A stretch of DNA of 64,000 nt from Echinicola shivajiensis. Lineage in GTDB: Bacteria > Bacteroidota > Bacteroidia > Cytophagales > Cyclobacteriaceae. This document shows, in pieces, positions 53,037-62,853 of this stretch. Each line of letters begins with the position of its first letter. Position 1 is the stretch's first letter. Below the pieces are notes generated by a model. That model searched no databases. It was not told the origin of the DNA and saw only the letters and a program-made list of their open reading frames with translations. Where the stretch lies: the NCBI RefSeq assembly GCF_018642165.1, contig NZ_JAHHZM010000017.1:1-64000 (forward strand). The letters run 5' to 3'. The position numbers and the translations under genes are program-made.

Positions 53037-54140
53037 TTACGCTTCTTTTTTTACAGCGTCACCTTCTCTAAGTTGTTTTTCTTGTCTTTTTACAGACTCC
53101 TCATGAATAGTGAAAAGTAATTCTTTCATGAATTTTTCACTCATACCTTTCTTAACGCCTTTCTCGGTTCTTGATTCCATTACGTTTTTCCATCTGTCAG
53201 ACTGAAATACTGTAAGCTTGTGTTCTCTTTTGTGAGCACCAATTTGGTCGATCACAGAGAATCTTTCAGCGAATAGATCCAATAATTGATCATCCAAGTG
53301 GTCTACAGCAGTTCTTAGGTCGTTAAGTTGCTCATCTGGATTTTGTGAATCCAAGGTGTTTTTGAAATCAATTTTAGAAAGGATTTCTTTCAACTGAGCA
53401 GGAGTTACTTGTTGTTTTGCATCACTCCAAGCATTGTCTGGATCGTGGTGAGTTTCGATCATCAAACCGTCTAGTCCGAAATTGATAGCTCTTTGTGAAA
53501 CTTCCAAGATACCATCTCTTTTACCTACGATATGGCTAGGGTCATTGATCACTTCCATGCCTTTCCATTCTCTCTTCAAGTGGATTGGCATGGACCAGTT
53601 TGGCTTGTTTCTGAAACGCTTATCGTAAGCATCGCTGAATCCTCTGTGGATGGCAGCTAGCTTGTGGATACCTACTGCGTGAAGTCTTTCCAAAGCACCG
53701 ATCCAAAGTTGAAGGTCTGGGTTCATTGGATTTTTAACCATTACAGGAATGTCTGTACCTCTAAGGGCTTCGGCGATTTCCTGAACAGCAAAAGGGTTTA
53801 CTGTAGTTCTGGCACCGATCCAAAGCACATCAACTTTGTGCTTAAGCGCTAACTCAACGTGAGCAGTGTTACCAACTTCAGTAGTAATAGGGATGTTAAG
53901 GTGATTTCTTACAATCTCCATCCACTTAAGACCATCTTCACCAATACCTTCGAAGCTTCCTGGTCTGGTTCTTGGTTTCCAGATTCCAGCACGGAACATT
54001 GAAGGGATTATGTTTTCTTTTTTCATTTCCAGGCAAACTTTTTCAACTTGCTCTGGAGTTTCTGCACTACAAGGACCAGCGATAATTACATGACCGTTAA
54101 GTCCTAAGCCCCATTCTGACGTTTTTAAGTGATCTTTCAT
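53037..54140 (-). CDS. Bifunctional DAHP synthase/chorismate mutase
   Basis: A protein of 367 residues. The N-terminal about 265 residues are a type I-beta DAHP synthase: AGPCSAET metal Cys, FRAGIWKPRTRPGSFEG, WIGARTTVNPF, VKNPMNPD, and HHDPDNAWSD near the end. Residues about 275-355 are an AroQ-type chorismate mutase (DLRTAVDHLDDQLLDLFAERF, IGAHKREH). This fusion joins the entry and branch points of the aromatic pathway. It has no ACT domain, so control may lie in the attenuator just upstream or in the mutase domain. It is the first gene of aroF-aroB-aroA. Confidence 0.95.
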   Translation of the reverse strand: MKDHLKTSEWGLGLNGHVIIAGPCSAETPEQVEKVCLEMKKENIIPSMFRAGIWKPRTRPGSFEGIGEDGLKWMEIVRNHLNIPITTEVGNTAHVELALKHKVDVLWIGARTTVNPFAVQEIAEALRGTDIPVMVKNPMNPDLQLWIGALERLHAVGIHKLAAIHRGFSDAYDKRFRNKPNWSMPIHLKREWKGMEVINDPSHIVGKRDGILEVSQRAINFGLDGLMIETHHDPDNAWSDAKQQVTPAQLKEILSKIDFKNTLDSQNPDEQLNDLRTAVDHLDDQLLDLFAERFSVIDQIGAHKREHKLTVFQSDRWKNVMESRTEKGVKKGMSEKFMKELLFTIHEESVKRQEKQLREGDAVKKEA

Positions 54141-54150
54141 TTGTTTGATT

Positions 54151-54190
54151 GAAATAAAAAAGCCCGACTCTTTCGAATCGGGCTTTTTGG
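54151..54190 (-). terminator. Attenuator terminator before the DAHP synthase gene
   Basis: On the minus strand GCCCGATTC (54175-54183), loop GAAA, GAGTCGGGC (54062+ offset: 54062 is not used; arm is 54062-free, at 54162... see coordinates 54162-54170). An A5/T5 extension adds to the stem and a T-run follows. It ends 11 bases before the structural ATG at 54140, so it can only act as a leader terminator for this operon. Confidence 0.88.
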
Positions 54191-54204
54191 TTTATGTATG
54201 AATT

Positions 54205-54300
54205 TTATTTTTTATCCAGACAATAAGCAGCTCCGATTCGGCCTTGAGGTCGAAAGTAAAAGAAAAAAAAGATAAAATATGTAGCTGCTTGTTTAATCAT
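54205..54300 (-). CDS. Phe/Tyr-rich leader peptide of the aromatic operon
   Basis: A 31-codon ORF, ATG at 54300, TAA at 54205. Codons 7-16 read TYFIFFFFYF: Tyr at 8 and 15, Phe at 9, 11-14 and 16. A further Tyr is at 26, and it ends CLDKK. It starts 6 bases after a -7 element, so it is probably leaderless. The aromatic codon run, the following antiterminator-capable segments and the terminator match the plan of classical pheL/trpL attenuation. It is too short for usual gene finders. Confidence 0.85.
   Translation of the reverse strand: MIKQAATYFIFFFFYFRPQGRIGAAYCLDKK
54225..54290 (-). promoter_or_regulatory. Attenuator segments: pause hairpin and antiterminator strand
   Basis: AAGCAGCT (54283-54290) is perfectly complementary to AGCTGCTT (54225-54232), enclosing the aromatic codons. 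The adjoining CGAATCGG (54233-54240) is perfectly complementary to CCGATTCG (54174-54181), the upstream arm of the terminator. Pairing of the latter two would prevent terminator formation. The two segment-2 halves abut rather than overlap, so exclusion would depend on ribosome position or sterics. Confidence 0.75.
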
Positions 54301-54305
54301 TGTCC

Positions 54306-54336
54306 CAAAATTAAGAGCTGGATTTTAAATAACCAA
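54306..54336 (-). promoter_or_regulatory. Promoter of the leader and aromatic operon
   Basis: On the minus strand TTG (54334-54336), exactly 20 bases, then TAATTTTG (54306-54313). Both boxes and spacing fit the Bacteroidota sigma-A consensus. The predicted transcription start lies at or next to the leader ATG. Confidence 0.75.
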
Positions 54337-54657
54337 TAAAACATGAATTAATTTTTCATAATATTATACTTTTTCCTCCTTACCATTATGAATACCTTAA
54401 AAAATGCCAATTATTTTAAGGTAATTGTATTGGCGAGTTTCAATATTATCTATTGTTTTCAGCGGTTTGAGTTTAGATTTTGAGAAATCCTGTTTTGATT
54501 TTTTGTGAATTGCTTGGTTGGAATTTTAAAAGTGTTGGAGATGAGGGGAAAGCGAATAAATGGATTGGATTAAAGAGATTGTTTTTAGTTTAGGATGGCA
54601 AGTTTCTTGCGACTTATTTATAAGGTATAAAAATAAAGTCAATAGACGTTTTTTTAA
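54337..54657. other. Gene-free spacer between the aromatic operon and putA
   Basis: AT-rich with no supported ORF, hairpin terminator or repeat. A minus-strand frame running from inside putA into this region is not credible because it is antisense to proline dehydrogenase. Confidence 0.4.
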
Positions 54658-54665
54658 TATATTTG
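54658..54665 (+). promoter_or_regulatory. -7 promoter element for the proline dehydrogenase gene
   Basis: TATATTTG followed by CACC, a very typical Bacteroidota -7 region, 18 bases before the ATG at 54683. No TTG at the -33 position. Confidence 0.55.
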
Positions 54666-54682
54666 CACCTTGATTCAAAAAG

Positions 54683-55870
54683 ATGAATACTAAGCCCAAT
54701 ATTTCTTTTGAAAACACAGAAATAGCTTTTGCGTCCAGGACGGATGTAGAGCTCAGAAAAATGTATCTTATTTTTGCCGTCATGGACAGTAATATGGCTG
54801 TGAAGCTGGGGACTAGCCTAGCAGATGTAGCATTTAAGCTGAGGTTGCCGGTAAAGGGGATCATGAAAAAAACAATGTTCGGCCACTTTTGTGGAGGAGA
54901 GAGCATTGATGATTGTAAAAAGTCCATCAAGGAGTTAGAGCAATATGGAATAGGTACTATTCTGGATTACTCTGTTGAGGGGAAAGGGACAGAAAAAAGT
55001 TATGATTTTACACGTGATGAAATCCTCAGTACCATTAGGAGGTCTGCTGGAGCAAAGGAAATACCTTTCACGGTGTTCAAGGTAACTGGTTTAGGATCCT
55101 CCAAGATTATGACCAAGGTACAGGAAGGTAAGGAACTTTCTGATAAGGAAGCTATGGCTTTTGAAAAAACAAAGGCCAGGGTAGACAGTTTATGCAAAGC
55201 TGCCCATGAATATGATGTAAGGATCATGATTGATGGGGAAGAGAGTTGGTTTCAAGATGTGATTGATGAAATGGCTTACGAGGCGATGGAAAAGTATAAT
55301 CGTGAAAAAGCCATTGTCTATAACACCTACCAAATGTATCGTAAGGATATGTTGGGGCTTTTAAAGAAAGCTTATGCTGAGGCAGAAGAGAGAGGTTATT
55401 ATATAGGGGCCAAATTGGTAAGGGGTGCTTATATGGAGAAAGAAAGAGACAGAGCTGAAGATAAAGGTTACCCAAGTCCAATCAACGATACCAAGGAGGA
55501 TTCAGATAATTCCTATAATGATGCGCTTAAATTCTGTATGGAAAATAAGCAGGGGATTTATTTGGTAAGCGGTTCCCACAATGAATTGAGTAATATCATT
55601 TTGACAGAGCTCATGAATTTGCATGGTGTTAAACCATCTGATGATAGGGTGTTTTTCGCTCAGCTTTACGGTATGAGTGATAATATCTCCTATAATTTGG
55701 CTTTTGCAGGATACAATGTGGCTAAATATGTGCCTTATGGTCCTGTGGAAAAAGTAATGCCTTATCTATATAGAAGAGCTGCAGAAAACACCAGTGTTTC
55801 TGGACAGAGCAGTAGAGAGTTTGAATTGATAAAAAAAGAAATGGCGCGAAGAGCATCCATTAAAAAATAA
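54683..55870 (+). CDS. Proline dehydrogenase, monofunctional
   Basis: An FAD enzyme oxidising proline to pyrroline-5-carboxylate. It has 395 residues. TIM-barrel motifs: [61 protein letters not shown], and the C-terminal [19 protein letters not shown] of the substrate site. There is no fused P5C dehydrogenase and none is nearby. lysS follows after 20 bases, perhaps in the same transcript. Confidence 0.95.
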   Translation: MNTKPNISFENTEIAFASRTDVELRKMYLIFAVMDSNMAVKLGTSLADVAFKLRLPVKGIMKKTMFGHFCGGESIDDCKKSIKELEQYGIGTILDYSVEGKGTEKSYDFTRDEILSTIRRSAGAKEIPFTVFKVTGLGSSKIMTKVQEGKELSDKEAMAFEKTKARVDSLCKAAHEYDVRIMIDGEESWFQDVIDEMAYEAMEKYNREKAIVYNTYQMYRKDMLGLLKKAYAEAEERGYYIGAKLVRGAYMEKERDRAEDKGYPSPINDTKEDSDNSYNDALKFCMENKQGIYLVSGSHNELSNIILTELMNLHGVKPSDDRVFFAQLYGMSDNISYNLAFAGYNVAKYVPYGPVEKVMPYLYRRAAENTSVSGQSSREFELIKKEMARRASIKK

Positions 55871-55890
55871 AAATAAATATATCCAAGTCT

Positions 55891-57609
55891 ATGCAATTAC
55901 TGAGCGAACAAGAGATAGAAAGAAGAAAAGACAGGGAAGCCTTGATAAAGCTGGGGGTAGACCCATATCCTGCTGTTAAGTTTCCTGTAAATGTCACTTC
56001 TAAGGACATCCATAAAAATTATGAAAATAATAAAAATGACTATAAGGATGTTTCTATAGCTGGTCGTTTGATGAGCAGAAGGATTATGGGGTCAGCGTCA
56101 TTTGCTGAAATCCAGGATGCTTCAGGGAGATTACAGATTTATGTGAGAAGGGATGATATTTGTCAGGGTGAAGACAAAACCTTTTATAATACTGTTTTTA
56201 AAAAGCTCTTGGGAATTGGAGACTTTATAGGAGTAAAAGGATATATTTTTACTACTCAGACAGGTGAGATTTCACTTCATGTGACTGAACTTACTTTGCT
56301 TTCTAAGTCAGTTAAGCCACTACCGGTGGTGAAGAGAGATGAGCAAGGTAATGTATTTGATGGGTTTACTGATCCTGAATTGAGGTATCGTCAACGTTAC
56401 GTAGACTTGACCGTTAACCCTGAAGTGAAGAACACCTTCATTACCAGGTCTAAAATTATTTCCAATATGAGGAGATATTTTGATGACCATGGTTGGTTAG
56501 AAGTGGAGACGCCGATTTTGCAAGCTGTACATGGTGGTGCAGCAGCAAGGCCATTCGGAACTCACCATAATTCCTTGGATATGCCTTTATATTTAAGGAT
56601 TGCCAATGAGCTTTATTTGAAGCGTTTGATCGTAGGTGGTTTTGATGGTGTATATGAGTTCGGAAAAATGTTCCGTAATGAAGGAATGGACAGAACCCAT
56701 AATCCAGAGTTCACTTCAATGGAGATCTATGTTGCCTATAAGGACTATATATGGATGATGGAAATGGTAGAGGATCTTTTGGAGAAAGTTACCCTTTCTG
56801 TTCATGAAAGTTCTAAAGTGAAGGTTGGAGAAAATGTGATCGATTTTGCGGGGCCTTATAGAAGGTTGACCATGTTTGATTCCATCAAGGAATATGCTGG
56901 AGTTGACGTTAGCAAAATGAATGAAGCGGAATTACGTCAGGTATGTGCCGATATGGGGATTGAGGTAGATGATACCATGGGTAAAGGTAAGTTGATCGAT
57001 GAGATTTTTGGAGAGAAGGTAGAGGCTAATTTGATCCAGCCAACATATATCACTGATTACCCAATTGAAATGACTCCATTGGCCAAGAAGCACAGAACTG
57101 AAGAAGGCTTGGTAGAGAGATTTGAGCTGTTTGTAAATGGTAAGGAAATTGCCAATGCCTACACAGAGCTTAATGATCCTATTGATCAAAGGGAGCGATT
57201 TGAAGATCAGTTGAAGCTGGCGGAAAGAGGGGATGATGAAGCGATGGCCATGGATGAGGATTTCTTGAGATCTTTGGAATATGGTATGCCTCCTACATCA
57301 GGTTTGGGAATCGGAATTGACCGATTGACAATGTTGCTTACTAATAAATCAACCATTCAGGAGGTGCTGTTCTTCCCTCAAATGAGACCAGAGAAGAAAG
57401 TGAAGATTGCCACAGATGAGGATTTCGTAGCACTAGGAATTGACCCTGAATTGGTTCCAGCCATTCGTGATCTAAATATTCATACCATTGATCAACTTAA
57501 GGAACAAGATGTCAATAAGTTATTCAATGATGTGTGTGGAAGAAGGAAAAAACTGAAGTTAAAAGCCAATAATCCTAGCAAGGAGGATGTAGCCAGCTGG
57601 CTGGCTTAA
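55891..57609 (+). CDS. lysS: Lysyl-tRNA synthetase, class II
   Basis: Charges tRNA-Lys. It has 572 residues. An OB-fold anticodon domain (about 55-150) is followed by the class II core with motif 2 [21 protein letters not shown] and motif 3 [13 protein letters not shown]. After about residue 495 there is an extra C-terminal domain of about 75 residues (from [20 protein letters not shown]) seen in Bacteroidota LysS. A terminator follows. Confidence 0.97.
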   Translation: MQLLSEQEIERRKDREALIKLGVDPYPAVKFPVNVTSKDIHKNYENNKNDYKDVSIAGRLMSRRIMGSASFAEIQDASGRLQIYVRRDDICQGEDKTFYNTVFKKLLGIGDFIGVKGYIFTTQTGEISLHVTELTLLSKSVKPLPVVKRDEQGNVFDGFTDPELRYRQRYVDLTVNPEVKNTFITRSKIISNMRRYFDDHGWLEVETPILQAVHGGAAARPFGTHHNSLDMPLYLRIANELYLKRLIVGGFDGVYEFGKMFRNEGMDRTHNPEFTSMEIYVAYKDYIWMMEMVEDLLEKVTLSVHESSKVKVGENVIDFAGPYRRLTMFDSIKEYAGVDVSKMNEAELRQVCADMGIEVDDTMGKGKLIDEIFGEKVEANLIQPTYITDYPIEMTPLAKKHRTEEGLVERFELFVNGKEIANAYTELNDPIDQRERFEDQLKLAERGDDEAMAMDEDFLRSLEYGMPPTSGLGIGIDRLTMLLTNKSTIQEVLFFPQMRPEKKVKIATDEDFVALGIDPELVPAIRDLNIHTIDQLKEQDVNKLFNDVCGRRKKLKLKANNPSKEDVASWLA

Positions 57610-57635
57610 TTAACAGTTGAATATATTAAACAGAG

Positions 57636-57663
57636 AACCGAGCCTTAGCTGCTCGGTTTTTTT
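57636..57663 (+). terminator. Terminator after lysS
   Basis: AACCGAGC and GCTCGGTT (57636-57643, 57651-57658) around a 7-base loop, followed by a T-run. Confidence 0.9.
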
Positions 57664-57716
57664 ATGTCCAATTTTTAGAGAGGGCTGTATTATTTATAGA
57701 AAAGAGAGATAGGATT

Positions 57717-57724
57717 TATATTTG
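57717..57724 (+). promoter_or_regulatory. -7 promoter element for arcA
   Basis: TATATTTG fits TAnnTTTG and would give a leader of about 90 bases before the ATG at 57818. No clear -33 box. Confidence 0.45.
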
Positions 57725-57817
57725 ATTACCGTATTGATAAAAATCACGAGTGTTTTTTTCTCTTTTATTAAATAAGAAGTTATATTATTAATTGATTTAC
57801 AATATGTTTCTTCGAAA

Positions 57818-59035
57818 ATGATTGATTTAAGAATAAATTCGGAATTTGGCACTTTGAAGGCAGTGTTGATGCACAGGCCTGGTAAGGAAATTGATAGGTT
57901 GACACCTTATAATAAGGAGCTTTTATTGTTTGAAGATGTTCCTTATTTGGAGGCCATGCAGTTGGAGCATGATTATTTTACCAATATAATCAAGCAGACA
58001 ACAGGAGCAAAGGTTTTAGGGCTTCATGAGCTTTTAATGGAGACTATGGCTGATGAAAAGGTGCTTTATAATATGATGGAAGAAGCACTGAGTTTTTCCA
58101 GGCTTTCCCAGTATACAGAAAGTATTTTGGGTAGACTATCTACTTCTGAATGTGCCACAGCTCTTATTGCTGGGATCAAGGTTCATGAGCTCAAAAGAAA
58201 AATCACCAAACTACCTTTGGAAGACTTGATGGATTTTGCCTTTATTATTCCACCCTGTCCAAATCTATATTTCCAGCGTGACCCTGCAGCTTTGACACCT
58301 GGGGGCATGATTTTTTCTAGTATGAAAATGGAAGGAAGGCAGAGGGAGGCTAATGTCATTCGGGCTATTTTTGAAAATCACCTAGAGTTTAAAGATAAGG
58401 TCAATAAGATTTATCCTATTGACGGGCATAATACTCCTGCTTGTATTGAGGGGGGGGACGTGATTGTTTTATCCAAAAAAGCAGTAGCCATAGGCAACTC
58501 TGAACGAACAGATGAAAAAGCTATTTACCATGTAGCGAAGTCACTTTTGTCAGAGGGGACAGTGGAAAGGGTTTATGAGGTGCATCTTCCCAAGCAAAGA
58601 AATTTCATGCACTTGGATACCGTTTTCACCGTGCTTGACGAAAACTTAGTTCTAACCTATCCGGATGCTTTGGAGGCCGTACTTAAAACTTCCTTGTATA
58701 CCTTAAAGAGTAATGACGGGGATCAGGTTCATATCAAGCGGACTGTGTTGAAAGAGTCTTTACTGACGGTTTTGGAAAAAGAGATTCCTTATTTGGAAAT
58801 TATCCATATGGGCAATGGCAATAAGGATTATGCCTTGCGTGAGCAATGGTATGATGGGGCCAATGTTTTTGCAATTGGGCCAAGAAAGGTTATTTCTTAT
58901 CGCAGAAATAAACATACCAACAGGGCTTTGAGAGATGCAGGGGTGGAGGTTTTGGATATACCTTCTTCTGAACTGTCCAGAGGCCTTGGTGGACCAAGGT
59001 GTATGACCATGCCACTTAGTAGAGCTAAAATTTAA
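57818..59035 (+). CDS. arcA: Arginine deiminase
   Basis: Hydrolyses arginine to citrulline and ammonia. It has 405 residues. Catalytic-site motifs are complete: FQRDPAA, IEGGDVIVL, FMHLDTVFT and the nucleophile Cys in GGPRCMTMPL at the C-terminus. No ornithine carbamoyltransferase or carbamate kinase is next to it, so the full ADI energy pathway is not encoded locally. It converges with the LptD-like gene, 18 bases apart. Confidence 0.95.
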   Translation: MIDLRINSEFGTLKAVLMHRPGKEIDRLTPYNKELLLFEDVPYLEAMQLEHDYFTNIIKQTTGAKVLGLHELLMETMADEKVLYNMMEEALSFSRLSQYTESILGRLSTSECATALIAGIKVHELKRKITKLPLEDLMDFAFIIPPCPNLYFQRDPAALTPGGMIFSSMKMEGRQREANVIRAIFENHLEFKDKVNKIYPIDGHNTPACIEGGDVIVLSKKAVAIGNSERTDEKAIYHVAKSLLSEGTVERVYEVHLPKQRNFMHLDTVFTVLDENLVLTYPDALEAVLKTSLYTLKSNDGDQVHIKRTVLKESLLTVLEKEIPYLEIIHMGNGNKDYALREQWYDGANVFAIGPRKVISYRRNKHTNRALRDAGVEVLDIPSSELSRGLGGPRCMTMPLSRAKI

Positions 59036-59053
59036 GACAGAATATCTAGTTGC

Positions 59054-61810
59054 TTATTGGTCGAAGAAGGATCTTCTCCTAGATACTTTTAAGTCTTGAA
59101 GGATACTGGCTTTGACCCTGATATCAATGCTGTAGCTGGTAAAAGTACCGAAAGGAATCCAGCTTACGTTCATTTGCCAGCAGTGTAGATCTCTCGCAAT
59201 TCCTATCATGGATTGCGTGATCTTGCTGGTGGAAATGTCATATCCTGTATTGAAGTTAACCTTCCACTTCTCTGAAAAGCTCACATCACCAGAAAGGTTT
59301 ATTGCCTGCGTGATATTGGTGTTACCGGTTCTGTCACTTTTGCTATAGCTAAGGTTGTAGCTGTAGTTGATATTCCAAGGAATGCTCCAATCTATATATT
59401 GACTTGGGTCATTTGAAATCCGATTGATTTCATTTTCAACAAAGTCATTCAACTGTCCGCCCTGTTCCAGAAATTCATTGGTAAGGTCTTCCCTTGTGTC
59501 TGCTGGAGTTTTTTCTACACCTCTTGGATTATAACTGCCATTTAAATTTAAGTTGGCTCGACTAATGGAACCGATTCCTTGACCGTTATTCCAAGCATAT
59601 TCATTGATCTTACGGGTAAGGGTGTTACCATCATTGTCCAAGTAGGTCGTAGTAGCATAAGGGTTTAGTGTAGCAGAAATAGCTACTGAGATTTTATTGT
59701 CAAAGAAGGAGGTCCTTGTGCTCATATTAATTGGAGCGAGCTGGAATGAGTCTGCTACAAAATTATAACTGGTCGAAAGGTTAAGCGATTGCAGTAGGGG
59801 GAATTTTTTGCTTTCAGCCTCAGTGCTGTCATTTTCTACTTTTTTCTTTCCTTCAAGGGTATTTCTAATAGAAACGTTCAAGGACCTGGATTCACCTCTA
59901 GGAGCACCTCCATAAAGGAAACCTTGGAATCTGCTATATAATTGTTCGTTTCCTTCTTCATCCACCTGAACACTTTGGTAATAACCATATTTTGGATCTG
60001 AGAAGTCTGGAGTAAAGGACATACCTATAGTAGGCTGAATATGGTGCCTAATAGCTTCAAGATTGGATTTGCCACCAAATGTGTAAAACCCATAAATATT
60101 AGTAGCCATATTAAAAGAAGTACTGTAATGGCCTACACGGCTGAAGCCTTTTTCCAATATCCTGTCAACCCTTTCTTCAGGTGCATTGTAAAAATAGTTG
60201 ATCCTATCAAAGTACCAAAGCTCATTATAATTGAAACTGGCAGTACCTGTGAAATATTTAAATAGGGTGAAATTGGAAGATACTGGTATCGTATGCCTGA
60301 AGCCATTTTCAGCCTGCTTCATTAATTTAGGAAGATTGGCCCAAGTAAATGGGATAATATCTGGATTGGTGTTTTCATCCAAAACCTCGTCTTGTAAGGA
60401 CTCCTGCTCCACACCTAGCTGTTGGACTACTTTGTTGTTGATGGAATTTTGGGCATTAAAGTTCCATGCAAAGTTCAGTGTTTTTAAAGGTTCAAATTTT
60501 GAGTTCCTGAACGGCGTTTGACGGTTCATGTTTACAGAAATATCAGGAAGGATCAAGCGTACTTCTTCAGTACGAACATTTTGGGAGTGCCTTAAATTGG
60601 CCGACATACTGAAGGGAGTTCCTGTAAATGTTTTGCTATATGAAATATTGGAAGTGAATTCAGAGTTGGTGTTTCTCATATAGTTATTAGGATTGACCAC
60701 CAGATTGTTATAGTTGGTTGAGCCAGCATTTACTGAAGCTGAGAACCTGGAGTTTCCCCGTGATTCGGGGCTGTGGCTCCAGTTGACCCACAAGGTGGTA
60801 TAATCCAATGGTGTTTCATCCGTTTCAGGACTTCTAAACTGTTGGAAATCGATATTGAAACCTCCGTTAAAACGGTATCTTTTCTTGTAAACTGTGGCGG
60901 CTTTTACTCCGTAGCCTCCTTTGGAGAATATCTCTCCAGTAAGCCTGGAGTGGATATAATCATTAAAGGCAAAGTAGTAGCCAAAATCCCTTAAGAAGAA
61001 ACCTCTACGTCTTTCTTCTCCATATGAAGGGATAATAATTCCAGAAACTTGCTCCTCTTTTTGATCAGGTATAAAACCAAATGGCAGACCCGCAGGCGTA
61101 GGAATTCCATTAAAATAGAAATTGAATGGTCCGGATATGGTTTGCTTTCCGCTTACTGATTTGATTTTATTGGATGAAATATGCCAGTGTGGCTCAGCTA
61201 AATTACAGGTGGTATAATAGCCATGGCTAAGGTATACATTGCCCTCATCGTCTTTTTTGACTATTTCTCCACGTAATAGTCCATCCTGTTGTTCGGTGAC
61301 AACATCCGAAATAATGGCCTTGCGCGTTTTGAAATTGTAGCGCATGTCCTTCCGGATTTCATATGAGCTGTTTCCTTCTTTGAACAAGGGACTTCCCTGT
61401 ACTGCCCCTGTGGAATCCTTGACACCTGAGGCGTAAAGTTCGTTGGTTTCCCAGTTGATCTCGATATAGTCTGCATCCAGTCGGATATTGCCATATTCGA
61501 ACCAAGCCTGGTTGTATAGGTAAACCTTTTTTTGCGTGAAATCAGAAAGTATGCTGTCTTGGGCAGCGTATTTTATTGTAGTTTGGATATCCCCTTTGGG
61601 CACAACCTTTGTAGTGTCAGTTATGGGGATAGTGTCGTTCAAAGCGAGACTATCCACTAAAATAGGAGGGATGGTATCAGAAATTGGCGTAAGATCTGGT
61701 GCTATAATTTCTTTTTCCTTGGGCCTCTTTTGCGTCCTTTGCGCGAAAGAGCAGTGTAGAGAAATTATAATTAAGATGAAGGAAAGATAGGCTACCTTAA
61801 TATTCTGCAC
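59054..61810 (-). CDS. lptD: LptD-like LPS-assembly outer-membrane protein
   Basis: A protein of 918 residues. The signal peptide ends near HCSFAQ, followed by a Pro/Thr/Asp-rich linker. An OstA/LptA-like beta-taco domain lies around 75-215 (YNQAWFEYGNIRLDADYIEINWETNELYASG). A large C-terminal beta-barrel begins near GLPFGFIPDQKEEQVSGIIIPSYGE. It fits the Bacteroidota LptD family that inserts LPS in the outer membrane. Few cysteines are seen, so the E. coli disulfide pattern does not apply. The start is GTG at 61810. It is divergent from the amidase gene. Confidence 0.9.
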   Translation of the reverse strand: MQNIKVAYLSFILIIISLHCSFAQRTQKRPKEKEIIAPDLTPISDTIPPILVDSLALNDTIPITDTTKVVPKGDIQTTIKYAAQDSILSDFTQKKVYLYNQAWFEYGNIRLDADYIEINWETNELYASGVKDSTGAVQGSPLFKEGNSSYEIRKDMRYNFKTRKAIISDVVTEQQDGLLRGEIVKKDDEGNVYLSHGYYTTCNLAEPHWHISSNKIKSVSGKQTISGPFNFYFNGIPTPAGLPFGFIPDQKEEQVSGIIIPSYGEERRRGFFLRDFGYYFAFNDYIHSRLTGEIFSKGGYGVKAATVYKKRYRFNGGFNIDFQQFRSPETDETPLDYTTLWVNWSHSPESRGNSRFSASVNAGSTNYNNLVVNPNNYMRNTNSEFTSNISYSKTFTGTPFSMSANLRHSQNVRTEEVRLILPDISVNMNRQTPFRNSKFEPLKTLNFAWNFNAQNSINNKVVQQLGVEQESLQDEVLDENTNPDIIPFTWANLPKLMKQAENGFRHTIPVSSNFTLFKYFTGTASFNYNELWYFDRINYFYNAPEERVDRILEKGFSRVGHYSTSFNMATNIYGFYTFGGKSNLEAIRHHIQPTIGMSFTPDFSDPKYGYYQSVQVDEEGNEQLYSRFQGFLYGGAPRGESRSLNVSIRNTLEGKKKVENDSTEAESKKFPLLQSLNLSTSYNFVADSFQLAPINMSTRTSFFDNKISVAISATLNPYATTTYLDNDGNTLTRKINEYAWNNGQGIGSISRANLNLNGSYNPRGVEKTPADTREDLTNEFLEQGGQLNDFVENEINRISNDPSQYIDWSIPWNINYSYNLSYSKSDRTGNTNITQAINLSGDVSFSEKWKVNFNTGYDISTSKITQSMIGIARDLHCWQMNVSWIPFGTFTSYSIDIRVKASILQDLKVSRRRSFFDQ

Positions 61811-61874
61811 CGATTTACTTCTATTTACTTCAAAAATTTATAAATTTTGCGTAAAGTTAACGTTATTAATCTTT

Positions 61875-62675
61875 ATGAAACCAAGGACTGCTAAAAATGT
61901 TGTAATAATTTCTTTCTTGACCTTAGTATCATTCCTAACTGCCTTTTCTCCAGCAGGCGAACGGGAGCGGGAGTTTAGACTCAGGAGGATAGTAATTGAT
62001 GCGGGGCATGGTGGAAAAGACCCTGGCACCAGTGGAAGGACCTCAAGGGAAAAGGATGTGGCCTTGTCCATTGCATTAAAAGTGGGTGATTATATAGAAA
62101 AGAATCTGCCTGATGTGGAAGTAATTTACACCCGAAAAACCGATGTTTTTATAGAGTTAAAAGAACGTGCCAATATCGCCAACAGGAATAAAGCGGATTT
62201 GTTTGTTTCCATTCACTGTAATGCTGTTAGAGGTTCCAATGCCTACGGTACCGAAACTTATGTGATGGGGGCCAATCATTTTGAACGAAATTTTGATGTG
62301 GTAAAGAGAGAAAATGCGGTGATCCTAATGGAAGATGGCTATAAGGAGAATTATGAAGGTTTTGAACCTAACTCGCCTGAATCCTATATGATGTTTAACT
62401 TGATGCAGAAAGCCTATTTTGCGAATAGCCTTTCTTTGGCGCAGAAAGTGGAGCGTGATTTTAAAACTCGTCTAAATAGGCACAGTAGAGGTGTGAAGCA
62501 ATTGCCTCTTTATGTGTTGTGGACGACCAGTATGCCGAGTATATTGATCGAAACAGGCTTCTTGTCGAATTCGAATGAAGAAAAGTATTTGAATAGTAAA
62601 AACGGGCAGGTTTATCTAGCCTCTGCAATTTATAGGTCCATTAAGGCATATAAGCAGGAAATAGAGGCGATATGA
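61875..62675 (+). CDS. N-acetylmuramoyl-L-alanine amidase, AmiC type
   Basis: A zinc amidase (Amidase_3) that removes stem peptides from peptidoglycan during cell separation. It has 266 residues. An N-terminal hydrophobic segment acts as signal or anchor. Zinc/catalytic residues: His45 in DAGHGG, Glu59 in SREKD, His114 in SIHCNA, and Glu in ILIETGFLSN. There is no AMIN or LysM domain. It is divergent from lptD with 64 bases between starts, a pairing often seen in this phylum. Confidence 0.94.
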   Translation: MKPRTAKNVVIISFLTLVSFLTAFSPAGEREREFRLRRIVIDAGHGGKDPGTSGRTSREKDVALSIALKVGDYIEKNLPDVEVIYTRKTDVFIELKERANIANRNKADLFVSIHCNAVRGSNAYGTETYVMGANHFERNFDVVKRENAVILMEDGYKENYEGFEPNSPESYMMFNLMQKAYFANSLSLAQKVERDFKTRLNRHSRGVKQLPLYVLWTTSMPSILIETGFLSNSNEEKYLNSKNGQVYLASAIYRSIKAYKQEIEAI

Positions 62676-62704
62676 TTTGTCCTGTTGTTTAATGAATCAT
62701 TTAC

Positions 62705-62731
62705 AAACCGATCAGAAATGGTCGGTTTTTT
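62705..62731 (+). terminator. Terminator after the amidase
   Basis: AAACCGA (62705-62711) and TCGGTTT (62722-62728), with extra C-G and U-G pairs inside, then a T-run. Confidence 0.85.
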
Positions 62732-62853
62732 GTTTTGTGCCAATGGAGAATACATAAAATCATTTGATTTTTTCTATATTGAGATAAGGACTTTTTGGAA
62801 AAATAGTCAATGATTTTGTGTCAATTAGAATGTTTGAATCAGAATAATAACCC

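Noticed and set aside
54526-54930. 134-codon minus-strand frame upstream of the aromatic operon
   Set aside because: Antisense to the well-supported proline dehydrogenase gene.
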